DNA of 64,000 nucleotides from Gemmatimonadota bacterium (GTDB lineage: Bacteria; Gemmatimonadota; Gemmatimonadetes; Longimicrobiales; Gaopeijiaceae), in assembly GCA_027623325.1 (NCBI GenBank), contig JAQBXY010000007.1, forward strand, positions 1-64,000, written 5' to 3'. The position numbers and the translations under genes are program-made. This document shows, one piece after another, positions 33,089 to 42,098 of the stretch. The first letter of the stretch is position 1. The number at the start of each line of letters is the position of its first letter. Under the pieces are notes generated by a model that was not told the origin of the DNA, did no database searches, and worked only from the letters and a program-made list of their open reading frames with translations.

Positions 33089-33490
33089 CTATGCCTTCGC
33101 TCCGTTGACGGCGAGATCCCGGATTTTCTGCATTTGAGTGGCGGCTGCGATTTCGATCGACTCCATGGAAGCCTGAAGTTCGAGGAAGTCCAGCGTCTCC
33201 AGTTCGAGGGTATCGCTAAGAATCAGGTCGTCGCCCTCGATCCCATACGCACCGTGGACGATTTCCGTGGCGTTCAACTCAAGGAGCGTACGGTACAGTG
33301 CTTTGCTCGAATCGTTGTCCGCCGGCATGTCCATGACCTTCATGCGAATGATCAGAAGGTTGTCGGTGCAGTGGACGACCAACGGGAGCCCGCTGGTCCC
33401 ACCGCGAGTAAGAAACATCCCCTCATCGATCTCGTCGTAATCGAGATCCATGCGGATGAGGAAGCTTTCGAGATCCTCTCGGCTTACCAT
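33089..33490 (-). CDS. YbjN-like protein of unknown function
   Basis: This 133-residue cytoplasmic protein has alternating helices and strands (MVSREDLESFLIRMDLDYDE, LPLVVHCTDNLLIIRMKVMD, ALYRTLLELNATEIVHGAYG) like the YbjN/type III chaperone-like fold; this is a pattern judgement. ATG 33490 is preferred to 33541 because of a Shine-Dalgarno GGAG 6 nt upstream. It precedes pspA by 3 bp, so a role linked to membrane stress is possible. Upstream on the minus strand TACAAT resembles a -10 box but lies very close to the start. Confidence 0.65.
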   Translation of the reverse strand: MVSREDLESFLIRMDLDYDEIDEGMFLTRGGTSGLPLVVHCTDNLLIIRMKVMDMPADNDSSKALYRTLLELNATEIVHGAYGIEGDDLILSDTLELETLDFLELQASMESIEIAAATQMQKIRDLAVNGAKA

Positions 33491-33618
33491 GAACGTCTCC
33501 GTATTGTAAGGCTGCTGCCGCAGCGAAAGGCCGGCATTCATCGAATCCCTACGGCGCCACCAGAACCGCAGTTTCCTACGGCCAATAAGGTAAGCGCTGC
33601 CGCCCGACGTCGCACCGG

Positions 33619-36540
33619 TTACGACAAAAGGGCTGCCAGGTGCTGACCCGTATAGGACGCTTCGTTGGCCGCGACCGTTTCCGGCGTGCCCTGAACGATG
33701 ATACGTCCCCCGCCCGCGCCACCTTCAGGGCCGAGGTCGATCACCCAGTCCGCAGTCTTCACGACGTGCAGGTTGTGCTCGATGACGACGACGGTATTTC
33801 CACGATCGACGAGTTGGTGAAGAACGTTGAGAAGAACCCGCACGTCCTCGAAATGGAGGCCGGTGGTGGGCTCATCCAGGATGTACATCGTGTTGCCCGT
33901 CGCCCGCTTGGAAAGCTCGCTCGCCAACTTGACTCGCTGGGCTTCACCACCCGACAGGGTCGTCGCCGACTGGCCTAGATGCACGTAGCCCAGCCCCACG
34001 TCATGGAGCGTCTCGAGCTTCTGCTTGAGACGTGGAACCGCGTCGAAGAAGTCGAGCGCATCTTCGACCGTCATGTCGAGGACGTCCGCGATGTTCTTCC
34101 CTTTGTAGTACACGTCGAGGGTTTCGCGATTGTACCGACGACCTCGACAGACGTCACACGGCACGTAGACGTCGGGGAGAAAGTGCATCTCGATCTTGAC
34201 GAGACCGTCGCCCTGGCACGACTCGCAGCGGCCACCCTTCACGTTGAAGGAGAAGCGCCCGGGACCGTAGCCCCGCATCTGTGACTCGGGGAGGTTTGCG
34301 AACAAATCCCGGATGGGCGTGAACAGGCCGGTGTACGTCGCCGGGTTCGAGCGAGGGGTCCTGCCGATGGGAGACTGATCGACGTCGATCACCTTGTCGA
34401 TGAGATCGATGCCCTCAATCGTGTCGTGCGAAGCCGTGACCAGCTTGCTCCGATAGAAATGCCGCGCCAACGCATGGTAAAGCGTGGAGTTGACCAGCGT
34501 GGACTTTCCGGAGCCGCTGACACCGGTCACACACAAGAAGGTGCCGAGCGGGAAACTCGCATCGAGGTGCTGAAGGTTGTGGCCGCGCGCGCCCCGAACG
34601 GTAACGGCCCGCGCCGGATCGACCGGCCGCCGCTTCGCCGGCACTTCGATCGCGCGGTCGCCTCTGAGGTAGGCGCCTGTCAGGGAACGCTCCGAAGCCA
34701 GGACGTCGGCCAATGTCCCGCTGGCGACGACCTCACCTCCATGGCGACCGGCCCCCGGTCCCAGGTCGACGACGTAGTCCGCCATCCGGATGGTCTCCTC
34801 GTCGTGCTCCACAACGATGACGGTGTTGCCGAGGTCGCGCAGCCGCTCCAGCGTGGTGAGGAGGCGAGCGTTGTCGCGTTGATGCAGCCCGATGGAAGGC
34901 TCGTCCAGAATGTAGAGCACGCCGACGAGGCGGCTGCCGATCTGAGTGGCAAGGCGGATTCGCTGGCCCTCGCCTCCGGACAGCGACCCCGCCGATCGAC
35001 CGAGCGTCAGATACTCCAGCCCGACGTCCCGTAGGAAATGCAACCGCTCCGCAACTTCTTTCAGGATCGGGCCGGCGATAGCGCGGGGGAGCGGTGCGTA
35101 CCTCGACTTCTTGCCCTTCTTCTTGGCGCCGCCATCTCCTTCGACGGGGACCTCCTCAAAGAAGGTGGAGGCGTCGCCGATGGACATCTCCACGATGTCT
35201 CCGAGGGAGCGACCGGCAATAGTGACCGCTCTCGAGGCGTCCTTCAGCCGAGTGCCCGAGCACGCGGTGCACGGAAGGGTCGACATGTACTCGTCGAGTT
35301 GGGAGCGCACCGTGTCGGAAGAGGTCTCTCGGTAGCGGCGGGCCACATTCTCGAGCACGCCTTCCCAGTGATCCTCGTAGTGTCCGTCGAATTTCCCCGT
35401 CCCGGACCGGTACGGGAATCGGATCTTCATCCCCTCGGAGCCATGGATAATCGCGTGACGGACCTCCGGTTCGAGGCGCGACCAGGGCGTACTCGGATTG
35501 AACTCGTAAGCTTCCGCCAGCCCGACGATCACGGAACGCCGCAGGTGTCCTGATGGGTCGCCCCAGGGAAGAATGACGCCCTCGAGGATCGTGAGGCTCG
35601 GATCGGCCGTGAGGAGGTCCGGATTCACTTCTTTTCGAGTGCCGAGCCCACCACAATCCTCGCACGCCCCGTACGGCGAATTGAAAGAGAATTGGCGTGG
35701 CTCAAGTTCGGCGAGACTCGTGCCACAGTTGTCACACGCATAGTGCTCGCTGAAGAGGTGCGGGAGGGGGTCACCCTTCTTCCGGTGTTCGAGCACCTCG
35801 ATGATCCCGTCGCCGGTGCGCAGCGCGGTTTCGACGGAGTCGGCGATACGGTCCCGATCGGCCTCACGGATCACGAGTCGGTCGACGACGACCGCGATGT
35901 CGTGGTTCTCATATCGATTCAGCGAAGGCGGCTCGGTAAGGTCGTAGGTCTCGCCATCGACAAGCACCCGTACGAACCCCTCCTTCCGGGCCTTCTCGAA
36001 GAGATCCCGGAATTCACCCTTCCGGCCCCGAACGAGCGGGGCGAGCACTTCGACGCGGGTTTCTTCGCCGATCGCAAGAAGTCGCTCGACGATCTGAGTC
36101 GCCGATTGACGGACGACGGGCTCACCGCACTCCGGGCAGTGCGGGGTGCCAGCCCGAGCCCAGAGCAGGCGCAGATAGTCGTAGATCTCCGTTACGGTGC
36201 CGACGGTCGAACGCGGATTCCGACCGACCGTTTTTTGCTCGATCGAGATCGCCGGGGACAGTCCTTCAATGGAGTCGACGTCGGGCTTCTCCATGAGTCC
36301 GAGAAACTGACGCGCATAGGCGGACAACGACTCTACGTATCGACGTTGTCCCTCCGCATAGATCGTGTCGAACGCGAGCGACGACTTCCCCGACCCCGAC
36401 AGCCCCGTGATGACAACCAGGCGCTCCCTGGGTAGCTGCACGTGCACATTCTTGAGATTGTGCTCGCGCGCGCCCCGCACGATGAGCATTTCATCGGGGC
36501 GGCGGTTGTTTCCGGTCGAGTCGGCGGGAGGCTGAGGCAT
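33619..36540 (-). CDS. uvrA: excinuclease ABC subunit A
   Basis: UvrA is the damage-sensing ATPase of nucleotide excision repair. The 973-residue protein has two ABC cassettes: Walker [14 protein letters not shown] and [12 protein letters not shown], signatures [13 protein letters not shown] and [13 protein letters not shown], and Walker [15 protein letters not shown] and [14 protein letters not shown]. Zinc modules are CDNCG...CEDCGG and CESCQGDG...[11 protein letters not shown] 36540 adds 17 residues before [14 protein letters not shown], where many homologues begin. A promoter only 8 nt upstream of ATG 36540 suggests a leaderless message from that codon. No uvrB or uvrC is nearby. Confidence 0.96.
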   Translation of the reverse strand: MPQPPADSTGNNRRPDEMLIVRGAREHNLKNVHVQLPRERLVVITGLSGSGKSSLAFDTIYAEGQRRYVESLSAYARQFLGLMEKPDVDSIEGLSPAISIEQKTVGRNPRSTVGTVTEIYDYLRLLWARAGTPHCPECGEPVVRQSATQIVERLLAIGEETRVEVLAPLVRGRKGEFRDLFEKARKEGFVRVLVDGETYDLTEPPSLNRYENHDIAVVVDRLVIREADRDRIADSVETALRTGDGIIEVLEHRKKGDPLPHLFSEHYACDNCGTSLAELEPRQFSFNSPYGACEDCGGLGTRKEVNPDLLTADPSLTILEGVILPWGDPSGHLRRSVIVGLAEAYEFNPSTPWSRLEPEVRHAIIHGSEGMKIRFPYRSGTGKFDGHYEDHWEGVLENVARRYRETSSDTVRSQLDEYMSTLPCTACSGTRLKDASRAVTIAGRSLGDIVEMSIGDASTFFEEVPVEGDGGAKKKGKKSRYAPLPRAIAGPILKEVAERLHFLRDVGLEYLTLGRSAGSLSGGEGQRIRLATQIGSRLVGVLYILDEPSIGLHQRDNARLLTTLERLRDLGNTVIVVEHDEETIRMADYVVDLGPGAGRHGGEVVASGTLADVLASERSLTGAYLRGDRAIEVPAKRRPVDPARAVTVRGARGHNLQHLDASFPLGTFLCVTGVSGSGKSTLVNSTLYHALARHFYRSKLVTASHDTIEGIDLIDKVIDVDQSPIGRTPRSNPATYTGLFTPIRDLFANLPESQMRGYGPGRFSFNVKGGRCESCQGDGLVKIEMHFLPDVYVPCDVCRGRRYNRETLDVYYKGKNIADVLDMTVEDALDFFDAVPRLKQKLETLHDVGLGYVHLGQSATTLSGGEAQRVKLASELSKRATGNTMYILDEPTTGLHFEDVRVLLNVLHQLVDRGNTVVVIEHNLHVVKTADWVIDLGPEGGAGGGRIIVQGTPETVAANEASYTGQHLAALLS

Positions 36541-36548
36541 AGCCTGGA

Positions 36549-36578
36549 ATACTAATCAGACACGCAAGGCGCGTTCAA
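36549..36578 (-). promoter_or_regulatory. uvrA promoter, likely leaderless transcript
   Basis: On the minus strand TTGAAC (36578-36573), 18 bp, then TAGTAT (36554-36549) matches sigma-70 at 5/6 and 4/6 positions. Only 8 nt separate the -10 box from the uvrA ATG, so transcription should begin at or within 2 nt of the A of ATG. No Shine-Dalgarno is present, which agrees. Confidence 0.5.
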
Positions 36579-36600
36579 TCCGCGATATCCGACATAGCGA

Positions 36601-36628
36601 AGGGTCGGGCGATCGCTCGCCCGACCCT
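36601..36628 (-). terminator. strong hairpin after htpX
   Basis: AGGGTCGGGCGA (36601-36612) and TCGCCCGACCCT (36617-36628) form a perfect 12-bp stem with a 4-nt loop in the 108-bp gap after the htpX stop. There is no T-run on the minus strand. It marks the probable 3' end of the long yebC-to-htpX run and lies 23 bp upstream of the uvrA -35 box. Confidence 0.6.
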
Positions 36629-36648
36629 CATGCCGACGAATCGTACGA

Positions 36649-37497
36649 TCAGAGACTCAGACGATTCAGCGCCGCGACCCGATCTTCCGTGGGCGGATGG
36701 GTACGAAAGAGGCCCGACAGCGGCGGCGCGTGCCCACCGGAGAGGGGGTTGATGATCGCGAGGTGTGCGGCGGCCGGGTTCACGATCATCGGTACGTTCT
36801 GAGCCGCGTGCTCGATCCTTCGGAGCGCGCTGACGAGGCCCTTCTGGTTTCCGACGATGGCAGCGGCCGTCGCATCTGCCTGAAATTCGTTCTGCCGGCT
36901 AATGGCCATTTGGACGACCATTGCGGCTATGGGAGCTACGATCGCCATGGCGAGAAGGACGATGGGGTTCCCCCGACCGTCGTCGCGGCTTCCTGATCCG
37001 AAGATGAATCCCCACTTGATGATGCTCGCGAACAGACCGATCGCGCCGGCCATGGCGGCAGCCAGTGTCGCCACCAGCATGTGCTTGTGTTTGACGTGGG
37101 CGAGCTCGTGCGCAATGACCCCCTCGAGTTCCTCTGTGCTGAGAAGATTCATGAGACCGATCGTGACGCAAACAACCGCCTTGTCCGCACTCCGCCCCGT
37201 GGCAAACGCGTTGGGCTGGGGGGACGGCGCGATCGCCAGGGTCGGCATGGGCAAGCCCGCATTCTGACGCAGCCGATCGACCATGCGGTAGAGGTCCGGT
37301 GCGTTCTCAGGACCGATGACCTGAGCACGGTACATGCGAAGAACCGCCCGATCGCTGAACCAGAAGGTCCCGAAGTTCATCACGAGACCGATCACGAAGA
37401 ACAACGCCGCTCCCGAAGATCCCCCCATGTACGACCCGAACGCGACGAGCAAGAACATCATCGCGGTCATGAGTCCGAACACCTTGGCGATCTGCAT
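36649..37497 (-). CDS. htpX: HtpX-type membrane zinc protease
   Basis: This 282-residue M48 protease of inner-membrane quality control shows two N-terminal membrane helices (VFGLMTAMMFLLVAFGSYMG, AALFFVIGLVMNFGTFWF), the zinc motif HELAHVKHKHM and two further hydrophobic stretches (AAAMAGAIGLFASI, PIVLLAMAIVAPIAAMVV). SRQNEFQADATAA supplies the third ligand, Glu. The ATG has AGGAG 7 nt upstream. It follows tamB after 29 bp, so it may be the last gene of the envelope run. Confidence 0.94.
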   Translation of the reverse strand: MQIAKVFGLMTAMMFLLVAFGSYMGGSSGAALFFVIGLVMNFGTFWFSDRAVLRMYRAQVIGPENAPDLYRMVDRLRQNAGLPMPTLAIAPSPQPNAFATGRSADKAVVCVTIGLMNLLSTEELEGVIAHELAHVKHKHMLVATLAAAMAGAIGLFASIIKWGFIFGSGSRDDGRGNPIVLLAMAIVAPIAAMVVQMAISRQNEFQADATAAAIVGNQKGLVSALRRIEHAAQNVPMIVNPAAAHLAIINPLSGGHAPPLSGLFRTHPPTEDRVAALNRLSL

Positions 37498-37526
37498 GCT
37501 TCAACTCCTGTGCGGTCCGCGCACGG

Positions 37527-40500
37527 CTAATAACCCCAATCCCGGAAAAGGAAGATCCCCCAGATCTGCTGGTTGTCCAACTGCCCTGTAGCTCCGAGCG
37601 TACTACTCGCGCTTCGAAGGAATCGGTCCTCGAGGAAGCCCTCGATACTCAACTCATCGGTCAAGGCCCATTCTACCCGCACGCCGGGGAATTGATTCGC
37701 GTTGTCGGGGCGCTGCGGTCGCCAGACGACAACGACGAACAATTCGTCTCCGACATAGCGACCGAGCTCGACCTGGGTGTCGCGATCGGTGCCCCCGCCC
37801 GCTCCCTGCGCCCCTGCACTACTCTGCACCGACAGGTAGTCTAGCGTGAGGCCGCGCGCGATCGCCGCTCCGAACCGATTGGCGAGGGCGCCGCTAGCAT
37901 ACGTGAGAAGTCCCTGTCCCACGACGCTCTGACTCAGCTGACCGAGGACCTGACCCTGGCTGCCGCCGAGCGAGGAGCTAGGCTGTCCGAAGATCAGATA
38001 TGAGACAAGATCCGACTGAGCATACCCGACCTCGTCGGTGGACAGAGTCACAATCGGTTGGATCAATGTCCCTTCAACGAGGGCCGTTACGTTCAGCGGG
38101 CGATCCGCCGGCCTTCGAATACGGGTCGACGCCCGGATGTCGAGGTCAGGGTTCAGGCCCGGCCGACCGATGAAGTTGACGGTCCCTCCATCCAGCCCGA
38201 AGGTCCGCCCGAGAACTAGATGAGACCCTCGTAGGGCCTGGAGTTCGCCAATGAGGACGAAGTCTCCGGCGGACCGGTCGTAACGGACCAGGAGGTTGCC
38301 GCCCATCTCGACGTTGGTCTCATTCGAGCGAAGCCATGTATCGCTCGGCACGGACAGGTCGACGTTGACGCGAAGATTGTCGAAGAAGGGGTTGCGAAGC
38401 CCCGCGAACAGGGGCTGTGCGACCAGGGCGGTCGTATCGACGGCGATTCCTCGGTCGAAGAGAGATGGATCGCTGAGGTCGACGACGCCTGCCGCACGTT
38501 GGAACTCATCGACGTAGATGGTGCCCCGATCCACTCGCAGCGCTCCCTGAGCCACGGGGCGTTCGTAACGGCCGCTGAGGAGGAACTGACCGCTGATCAA
38601 TCCTTCGACGTCGGGACGGGAAACCGCAGCGAAGCGCTGGAACGTAAACGTCAGGTCGAGCGCGGGGTTGGTCAGGGGTTCAAGCAGCAACGTCCCCGTC
38701 ACGGTCGACGAACCCACTCCTTCGGAGATCAAGGAGACGTCGACGGTCCGGTCGGGATGAAGGCGTAGTTCACCACTGACTGCCGTGTGTCGCACCCCAA
38801 TCGCCTCGATCGACCACGCGGCATCCTTGAGTGTGATGACACCATCCGGCTCGGGCGCGTCCGGGGTACCACCGATGTGAACATCGGCGGAAAGGGTGCC
38901 GACTACTTCCTCGAAAGTCGTCAGAAAGCTGAGCGCGATCGCCGCGTCGAGGGAGTCAGCCCGCACGCGAATGTCGAGAGGGGCATTGCGGAGGCGATCA
39001 TCGCTGGACCCGAGCGACAGGTCGAGCGGAACCGTGCCGTTCACTTCGATCGCCTGCCGGATGCCATCCTGACCCGAGAGGCCAAACCCCAGCAGTCGCT
39101 CCGAATAATCCAAGGAGCCTTCGACTTGGGTGAGCTGCATTTGACCGAAACGTGGGCCGTCGACCCGAAAGGTGCCGTCGATCGTCGGAGCTTCCGACGG
39201 ACCGTGCACGGTGAGCTGCACGTCGACGTGCCCGCCAAGGTCCAGCTGCTCCAGCTGAGCCATCCTCAGGACCTCCTCGACGTGCAGGCCCTCAACGTCG
39301 ATATGGAAATCGCTCTCTCCGCCACGATTGAGCGTTCCGTCGATGACCATGGTCATGGGGTCACCGTCCGTACGCGCCACCAAGAGACTGTCCACTCTCA
39401 GCGTGGTCTCACTCCAGACGATCTGCCCCGGTTGAGTCAGCTGCCAGAGCTTCTCGTCGATCTGGATGTGGGCCTCGCTCAGCGACACCTCACCGCCGAG
39501 GGAATCCCAACCGAAATTACCCTGCGCCCTGTAGCGCTCCCCCGGCCGACGAAGGAGGTCGATGCCGCCGCTTCCCCGTCGCTCGACCATATCGGCCTCG
39601 AAGCCTCCCTGCGCGAACTCACGGTCCTGGACGACGATGCCGAGGGCGGTCGCGCCCACCTGCCACGACCCGGCCAAGCCCGGGAGTCCGGTCGCGGTGA
39701 TGCCCACTCGTGCGCTGTCTACTTGATTGGCCTTGTAGGCGGCGTCCACGAGGTCGACGACGAGTCCCACGTCGAAATCGGCCAGCTGCCCGCTCAGGCT
39801 CGCACTACCTGAGACGCCCCCCACCAACCGCACGTCCCGCAGGGTCGGAAGCGTGTCCGGATCGATGCCCTCCAGTCGCAGGAAATCTCGCTCGAGCTCG
39901 CCGAGGCCATCACTCACGAGAATGGAATCGGGCAATCCCATGAGCAGCGGTCGAAGTCCGACCAGCGACGGGCTCTCGAAGTTGATCTGCGTGCTGCCCC
40001 AGCGGCCCGGCCTCACTCCGAACTGCCCGCGTCCGGTCATCGACACGCCGGCGATCTCAGCCATCAGCGAATCCGTCATGAGAACACCACCCGACAGGCG
40101 GAGTCCGGCGCGGATGGCGTCGATTCGGACCGAGCCAACGCGCGAGTCCTGTACCGTCACCTGGGCCTCGGCGACGAGCGAATCCAGATCGAATCCCGTG
40201 CCGGACAGGGTGATTCCACCCGTCCAGAACGAGCGCTCGGGGAGTCGCGTGGAGAACGCCGTAACCGGCACCGAGTCACCTTCCACCCGGATCCGGTAGG
40301 CGTCGGCCGGGGAGCGGACATTGATAGTTCCGTCGACCACCGCGCGCCCTCCCATGACGGTCAGATCGGCGCCCACTGCCAACTCGTCGAGCCCGCCTTG
40401 AGCATACCACGACCCCACCAACGAGCCCCTCAAGCCGACCGTAGGCGCAAGACGGGCGAAGAGGCCCACCGAGAGAGGCTGGACTTCGCCCCGCATGTCC

Positions 40501-42098
40501 GTGACCCACCGATCAGCGGACTCTCTGCTCACCAATCCTTGCATCGTGACCCGAGACATTCCCTCCGAAGCCGCCGCGTCCCCCCGGTGGGTGAAATCGG
40601 CGACGACGGTCATCCCGCGACCGACGCGACCCCCGAATTCGAGGCGCCCGAACCCGTTCCCGACGACCGGCATATCGGGCCAGATCGACTGGAGGGCTGT
40701 GTAGTTGAGCGGATCCAGGCGCGCTCGGAATCCCGTAGCCCCAGGGTTGGCTCCCCGGTGTACCGTGCCCGAGAAATCCGCGGTCGTGGGACTCCCCCCG
40801 AACCCTGTCGGAACCAGGGTCATCCGCCCTACCGTATTCAAATTCAACAACGTGCCGCTGAACGTTGCGCGACCACTGATCCAACCTTCGAGAGGGAATT
40901 CCATCTGAAGCCACGGCTCCAGACGTGCCAGTGCTATCGGGCTCGCTGTAAGCTGCAGCGATTGCATCGACATTTCCGCTCCGAACGCCACGTGTCCGTC
41001 CGCAATGAGGTGACTCGCCTCCAGTTCAACCTCGAACTGATCGAAATCCACCTCGATCGCGCCGGCGACGGCGATATCGGCTCTGCCCCGGAAGCGCCCC
41101 TCAGGAATCCGTGGATCGATCCAGCCGAGATCCTCGAGGTCTCCCCACCCATCGACGTCGAGTTCGCTCGAGACCACCCATGCTTCGCCCGGGCGACGCG
41201 GCCCCACATCGAGGTGACCTCGGAACAGCGTATTCGGCATACGAAAGGCCGCGTCCGCCACGCGAATGCCCCGCGCTCCGTATGTCAGGCGTCCGAACAC
41301 TTCGCGAATGACGAACGGGTCCGGGACAGTCGAAATTGTGGAGGAAAACGATACGAGGCGCGCATCGAACTCGACCGCACTGCCCGGCGAAACGACCGCC
41401 GCTTCGAGGTCGAAATCCAACTCATCGAAGAGAAGTTGGCGAAGTGGTTCCCCGCTCGGCCCGAGCACAGTGGGCGCCGTCGACGCTGGATCGGCCGGTG
41501 TTAGAACGCGGGCCCTCCCCTCGCGCACACCGATGCGACCCAACGAAAGCCGGCGCACGCCTGAGCGTTCGGGTGACTCCGGATCCGGCGCTACCAGCAC
41601 CCGCGCAACGTTGACCTCTTCTTCTCCCTGGTACTGCGAAATCTCGACATCGAGACCCCAGAACGTCGTGGAGCGCAGCGGCGAGCCGGTGACCAGCGCG
41701 GTGAGCAAAGAGTAGCGGACCACCACGGAGTCGGCTCGAAGAAACTCACGCCCGCCGGCCGCATCCAGACGAACGTCGGTGAGTGTGGCGCCGAGGAGGA
41801 GCGTCCCGTTGCGAATGCTCCCGATGCTCAGCTCACCCGCCAGCGAGCCACGGACACGATCGAGCGCGGTCTGCAGGATCCAAGCATGCCCACGTGCCGT
41901 CTCGGTAACCAATACGACCACCAGAACGATCATGAGGACCACGAGGGTGATCCCACGCCTGAACCGGTGTCCGATTACGGCGAGCCTCGAGATCTGCTTC
42001 TTCACAACGGCGACCGGCCGACCCTCCGTCATCCCCTCCTTCTCGGAGCTCTCACCCGAGGCGCCCGCCTCGACCGCATCGGGATCAGGGGTCACCAT
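37527..42098 (-). CDS. tamB: TamB-like inter-membrane protein (DUF490)
   Basis: This 1523-residue protein has an N-terminal membrane anchor (ITLVVLMIVLVVVLVTETA), a very long beta-rich body and a C-terminal TamB domain (about 1150-1523; SDLVSYLIFGQPSS, SQSVVGQGLLTYASGALANR, GRYVGDELFVVVVWRP). Such AsmA-superfamily proteins bridge the periplasm, forming a lipid-conducting groove, and work with the Omp85 protein TamA. The gene immediately upstream is an Omp85 member whose TGA overlaps this ATG by 1 bp (TGATG). It is longer than E. coli TamB (1259 residues). Confidence 0.9.
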   Translation of the reverse strand: MVTPDPDAVEAGASGESSEKEGMTEGRPVAVVKKQISRLAVIGHRFRRGITLVVLMIVLVVVLVTETARGHAWILQTALDRVRGSLAGELSIGSIRNGTLLLGATLTDVRLDAAGGREFLRADSVVVRYSLLTALVTGSPLRSTTFWGLDVEISQYQGEEEVNVARVLVAPDPESPERSGVRRLSLGRIGVREGRARVLTPADPASTAPTVLGPSGEPLRQLLFDELDFDLEAAVVSPGSAVEFDARLVSFSSTISTVPDPFVIREVFGRLTYGARGIRVADAAFRMPNTLFRGHLDVGPRRPGEAWVVSSELDVDGWGDLEDLGWIDPRIPEGRFRGRADIAVAGAIEVDFDQFEVELEASHLIADGHVAFGAEMSMQSLQLTASPIALARLEPWLQMEFPLEGWISGRATFSGTLLNLNTVGRMTLVPTGFGGSPTTADFSGTVHRGANPGATGFRARLDPLNYTALQSIWPDMPVVGNGFGRLEFGGRVGRGMTVVADFTHRGDAAASEGMSRVTMQGLVSRESADRWVTDMRGEVQPLSVGLFARLAPTVGLRGSLVGSWYAQGGLDELAVGADLTVMGGRAVVDGTINVRSPADAYRIRVEGDSVPVTAFSTRLPERSFWTGGITLSGTGFDLDSLVAEAQVTVQDSRVGSVRIDAIRAGLRLSGGVLMTDSLMAEIAGVSMTGRGQFGVRPGRWGSTQINFESPSLVGLRPLLMGLPDSILVSDGLGELERDFLRLEGIDPDTLPTLRDVRLVGGVSGSASLSGQLADFDVGLVVDLVDAAYKANQVDSARVGITATGLPGLAGSWQVGATALGIVVQDREFAQGGFEADMVERRGSGGIDLLRRPGERYRAQGNFGWDSLGGEVSLSEAHIQIDEKLWQLTQPGQIVWSETTLRVDSLLVARTDGDPMTMVIDGTLNRGGESDFHIDVEGLHVEEVLRMAQLEQLDLGGHVDVQLTVHGPSEAPTIDGTFRVDGPRFGQMQLTQVEGSLDYSERLLGFGLSGQDGIRQAIEVNGTVPLDLSLGSSDDRLRNAPLDIRVRADSLDAAIALSFLTTFEEVVGTLSADVHIGGTPDAPEPDGVITLKDAAWSIEAIGVRHTAVSGELRLHPDRTVDVSLISEGVGSSTVTGTLLLEPLTNPALDLTFTFQRFAAVSRPDVEGLISGQFLLSGRYERPVAQGALRVDRGTIYVDEFQRAAGVVDLSDPSLFDRGIAVDTTALVAQPLFAGLRNPFFDNLRVNVDLSVPSDTWLRSNETNVEMGGNLLVRYDRSAGDFVLIGELQALRGSHLVLGRTFGLDGGTVNFIGRPGLNPDLDIRASTRIRRPADRPLNVTALVEGTLIQPIVTLSTDEVGYAQSDLVSYLIFGQPSSSLGGSQGQVLGQLSQSVVGQGLLTYASGALANRFGAAIARGLTLDYLSVQSSAGAQGAGGGTDRDTQVELGRYVGDELFVVVVWRPQRPDNANQFPGVRVEWALTDELSIEGFLEDRFLRSASSTLGATGQLDNQQIWGIFLFRDWGY

